Assembly (NCBI GenBank): GCA_026387405.1
Contig: JAPLLV010000025.1
Coordinates: forward strand, 1 to 44,008
Direction of reading: 5' to 3'
Length of the DNA stretch: 44,008 bases
Origin: Candidatus Omnitrophota bacterium
GTDB taxonomy: Bacteria; Omnitrophota; Gorgyraeia; Gygaellales; Profunditerraquicolaceae
Numbering within the stretch: position 1 is the stretch's first letter; each line of letters starts with the position of its first letter. Position numbers and translations under genes: made by a program. Shown in pieces: positions 41,631-44,008 of this stretch. The notes under the pieces are model-generated. The model was not told where the DNA came from. It worked only from the letters and a program-made list of their open reading frames with translations, and ran no database searches.

Positions 41631-43328
41631 ATGAATAAATACAAAATTATTTATTTTATGATATGCGTATCTATCATATCTTTTGCCCTGATAACTAATT
41701 ACATGTGGGTTAAGGCGGATAATTCTGTAAACGGGGTCGATTCAAGTAATCACCTATTTTTTTCCATAGAATTTTTCTACCGCTTCACCGACATAATTTA
41801 TGCCCAAACTTTATCGTTATGGCAAAAGGTTGCAGCTTATGTGGATTTGCTTGGAAGCCCTGTGAGAGGGAGTACGGTCTATTGGCCCAACGGGCTTAAT
41901 GCCACCACCGCCTTTTCCTACCTCTTATTTGGTAGGTCGCTATTTTCGGCAAAAGTGAGCATGTTTCCTTATCTTATTATCCTGCTTTCGTCGACGTATC
42001 TAATCGGTAAAAAAATATCCGGCGATTTTTCCGGGGTTTTATCAGCCTTCATATTATTTATGTACCCGCTTATCTTTGAAAGCTCCCGGCAGTTCCAGCT
42101 GGATCTTCCTTTAGCCGCCATGGTAAGCCTTGTAATTTATTTCTTTCTGCAAAGCGACCATTTTCAGCGGAGGCCGTATTCTATTTTATTAGGAATCGCT
42201 TTAGGGTGGGCAATGCTGATAAAAGGGCAAGCTATTTTGTTTGTCCTTTGCCCCATGCTTCTCATGATAATGAAAGGGATGTCCAAGAAGAGGTGGGGAG
42301 TTTTTACGAATATTTTTCTAGTGTTAATACTTGCAGGAATGATTGCTTCAATCTGGTGGTACGGGCAAGTTGGTTTGGCCAGGCTTAGTTTGATGGAGCA
42401 TGTTTTTTCCGCCCGAAAAGCGTTAGAAGCGCAGTTGCCTATGGGGAAGAAATATTCTATCGAGGGCATTTCTTTTTATATCTTTCAGCTGCCGTCTGTT
42501 TTGAGTTTTCCGTTTTCTATCGCCCTGGCGGTGTCCCTGGCGGCTATTATTAAAGGAAAATGTAATCATAAAGGATTATTGTTGAGCTGGTGCATTCCGC
42601 CTTTTTTGTTTTTTTCGTTTGTCATCACAATAAAGCACTCTCGTTTCATCATGCCGGTTTTACCGGCTTTCGCCATCATAACCGCATCGGCAATAGGGCA
42701 GATAAGAATCAAGGTGTTGCGCGGGATAATATCGGTTGTTATCGTTGTTTTTGCCCTGGTTCAGTTTTACGTGCTTTCCTTGTTTGCCTGGGATAAAAGA
42801 GATGTTCGCCTGGGGCCAATCGGTATTTTTGGCAGGTTGGCTTACGGCAGCGATTACGAGTCTTTCCCGCCTCATTTTAATGATATCAAGCTCGATCAAG
42901 TGGCCCATATTATCGAAAAGAGCAGCGATATAAGAAAAACGGTGGACATAATCTCTATAGGGTCGGGGGGCGTGCCTTCTAGTTTTGAGACGCTTTACTG
43001 GTTATGCCTTAACAATCCCCATTTCTCACTTACGGATTTTATCGAGATGTATAGAGACGCTTTTATTAATTTTAACTCGGCTGATTTTATCGTATTCGAT
43101 ATGCCGGACGGTATTGCCGCTAAATGGCCGACTAAAGATGAGCTCATTAGGATCTTAAAGGCAGGGCATGAGAATAAGATACGGCAGCTTGAGCAAACTG
43201 ACTCTCGGCCGTGGGAAGGCCTGCTTTCGTGTGTTGAAGCGGCACAAAACAACTTTATCCTTATCGGCCAAGTCCACAGGTCCATGAATAAGACGTATTA
43301 TATATACAAAAGAATACGTGCGGCATAA
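41631..43328 (+). CDS. GT39-like polytopic glycosyltransferase
   Basis: This 565-residue protein has about ten or more transmembrane helices in its first 400 residues. The first periplasmic loop after helix 1 holds the acidic NGVDSSNHLFFSIEFF, in the position of the DE-type catalytic motif of PMT/ArnT enzymes, and a later TTAFSYLLFGRSLFSAK region. The last 160 residues are soluble. GT39 and ArnT enzymes use polyprenyl-phosphate-linked sugars, such as those made by the GT2 upstream. A 60-bp gap without clear signals precedes it. Sequence similarity is modest, so the family call is tentative. Confidence 0.7.
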   Translation: MNKYKIIYFMICVSIISFALITNYMWVKADNSVNGVDSSNHLFFSIEFFYRFTDIIYAQTLSLWQKVAAYVDLLGSPVRGSTVYWPNGLNATTAFSYLLFGRSLFSAKVSMFPYLIILLSSTYLIGKKISGDFSGVLSAFILFMYPLIFESSRQFQLDLPLAAMVSLVIYFFLQSDHFQRRPYSILLGIALGWAMLIKGQAILFVLCPMLLMIMKGMSKKRWGVFTNIFLVLILAGMIASIWWYGQVGLARLSLMEHVFSARKALEAQLPMGKKYSIEGISFYIFQLPSVLSFPFSIALAVSLAAIIKGKCNHKGLLLSWCIPPFLFFSFVITIKHSRFIMPVLPAFAIITASAIGQIRIKVLRGIISVVIVVFALVQFYVLSLFAWDKRDVRLGPIGIFGRLAYGSDYESFPPHFNDIKLDQVAHIIEKSSDIRKTVDIISIGSGGVPSSFETLYWLCLNNPHFSLTDFIEMYRDAFINFNSADFIVFDMPDGIAAKWPTKDELIRILKAGHENKIRQLEQTDSRPWEGLLSCVEAAQNNFILIGQVHRSMNKTYYIYKRIRAA

Positions 43329-43375
43329 AAATATAAAACCAATGCCTAACCTATAGGACTGCGCCGGAGTTAATC

Positions 43376-44008
43376 ATGAGATTGCATAAAGTTGCTGCGG
43401 TCTTTAAGGTTGTTATGGTAGTGCTCGTGACCTCAGTAGTGTTTTTGGCATCCGCAGAGTTTATATTAAGGAATTTCACTAGTTATGGTATCGAATATTT
43501 TACGTCTTTTACCAACAATAACAGGATTATAGGTGGGGTTATATATGACAGTTATCTGGCAGAAATTATGGGAAAATTCGTCCAGGATTGTAAAAGCGGT
43601 AAAAATAAGAAACCAATAGGCGCATATAGAGTTATGGTTTTAGGAGATTCTATTGTCCGCGGCGGGGAACTAAAAAAGGGAGAATCGGCGTTTCCAGAAC
43701 TGCTAAAAGAGATGTTGCAAGAAAAATACGCCGGAACCAAGTTTGAATTTCTGGTTCTCGCGGCAGGAGGATGGAGTACCGTGGAAGAGGTTTCAGAATT
43801 TGCAAGATACGCAGGATGTTTTTTACCAGACCTGGTAATCCTTGCCTATTGTCATAATGATGCCGCAGAGTCGAGCCAGAGAATAAGAAAATTGCACGGG
43901 AGATCCATATTAGCATATTATAAGACTGATATTGTTTATGTATCGCAGATACCGTTTAACCGGTATCTTACAGAGAGGTTTCTTATCTTCAGATTGATCA
44001 ATAAATCA
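43376..44008 (+). CDS. SGNH/GDSL hydrolase-like protein, 3' end outside window
   Basis: The frame begins with ATG at 43376, six bases after GGAG, and runs through the end of the window (211 codons seen). Residues 8-27 form an N-terminal membrane anchor. SGNH block I is seen as VMVLGDSIVRGG (Ser92), a block II-like AAGGWS around residue 131, and a block III-like YCHND (Asn161). The Asp-His block expected near the C-terminus would lie beyond the window. Such enzymes often add or remove O-acetyl groups on surface glycans. The gene starts 47 bp behind the GT39-like gene. Confidence 0.75.
   Translation, partial: MRLHKVAAVFKVVMVVLVTSVVFLASAEFILRNFTSYGIEYFTSFTNNNRIIGGVIYDSYLAEIMGKFVQDCKSGKNKKPIGAYRVMVLGDSIVRGGELKKGESAFPELLKEMLQEKYAGTKFEFLVLAAGGWSTVEEVSEFARYAGCFLPDLVILAYCHNDAAESSQRIRKLHGRSILAYYKTDIVYVSQIPFNRYLTERFLIFRLINKS

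Overview
The window is a gene-dense bacterial chromosome segment in which every gene I can support (34) lies on the + strand, mostly with overlapping or nearly touching ends. There are no rRNA, tRNA, phage, transposase or CRISPR features. The gene content points to an uncultured Gram-negative-like bacterium. It includes a lipoprotein, an outer-membrane beta-barrel candidate, Wzm/Wzt export, moxR/DUF58, B12/radical SAM proteins, PAC2, hyp genes and many short palindromic dispersed repeats. This pattern is typical of candidate phylum Omnitrophota, but that placement is an inference from style and content, not from a marker gene.

Region 1 (1-4389): a CxxCxxCC protein, a DUF2156 protein, a DnaQ exonuclease fused to a WYL-like domain, then pabB and pabC for p-aminobenzoate. 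Region 2 (4335-6868): hydrogenase maturation genes, with a hypF that retains only its C-terminal Kae1-like carbamoyltransferase half, then hypC and hypD. hypE lies 9 kb further on (15764-16774), and no hydrogenase subunit is present. Region 3 (6869-15759): a TPR/DUF3857/transglutaminase lipoprotein, a PilZ-TM-coiled-coil-toroid protein, a HhH-GPD glycosylase with an incomplete Fe-S motif, a probable beta-barrel, an M20 peptidase, a PAC2 protein and a HAD phosphatase. Region 4 (16774-23250): a glycosyltransferase, then moxR, DUF58 and a TgpA-like membrane protein that has lost the transglutaminase core. Two copies of the same inverted-repeat family flank these last three genes.

Region 5 (23441-44008) is a surface-glycan locus: polyprenyl-phosphate sugar-phosphate transferase, FAD protein, Wzm-like permease, giant Wzt-like ATPase, two B12-binding radical SAM proteins, GT4, HEAT protein, DPM1/GtrB-type GT2, AsnB-type amidotransferase, SPASM radical SAM protein, GT39-like membrane transferase and a partial SGNH hydrolase. 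The most striking observation is an unrecognised domain of about 215 residues. It occurs four times in tandem behind the Wzt ATPase and once more at the N-terminus of the adjacent protein, which carries a B12-binding domain and two separate radical SAM domains. I infer that exporter and modifying enzyme read the same glycan with the same module.

A second notable signal is a 36-bp leader (hairpin plus Shine-Dalgarno), 33/36 identical, directly in front of hypC and asnB. Both of these proteins need Cys at position 2.
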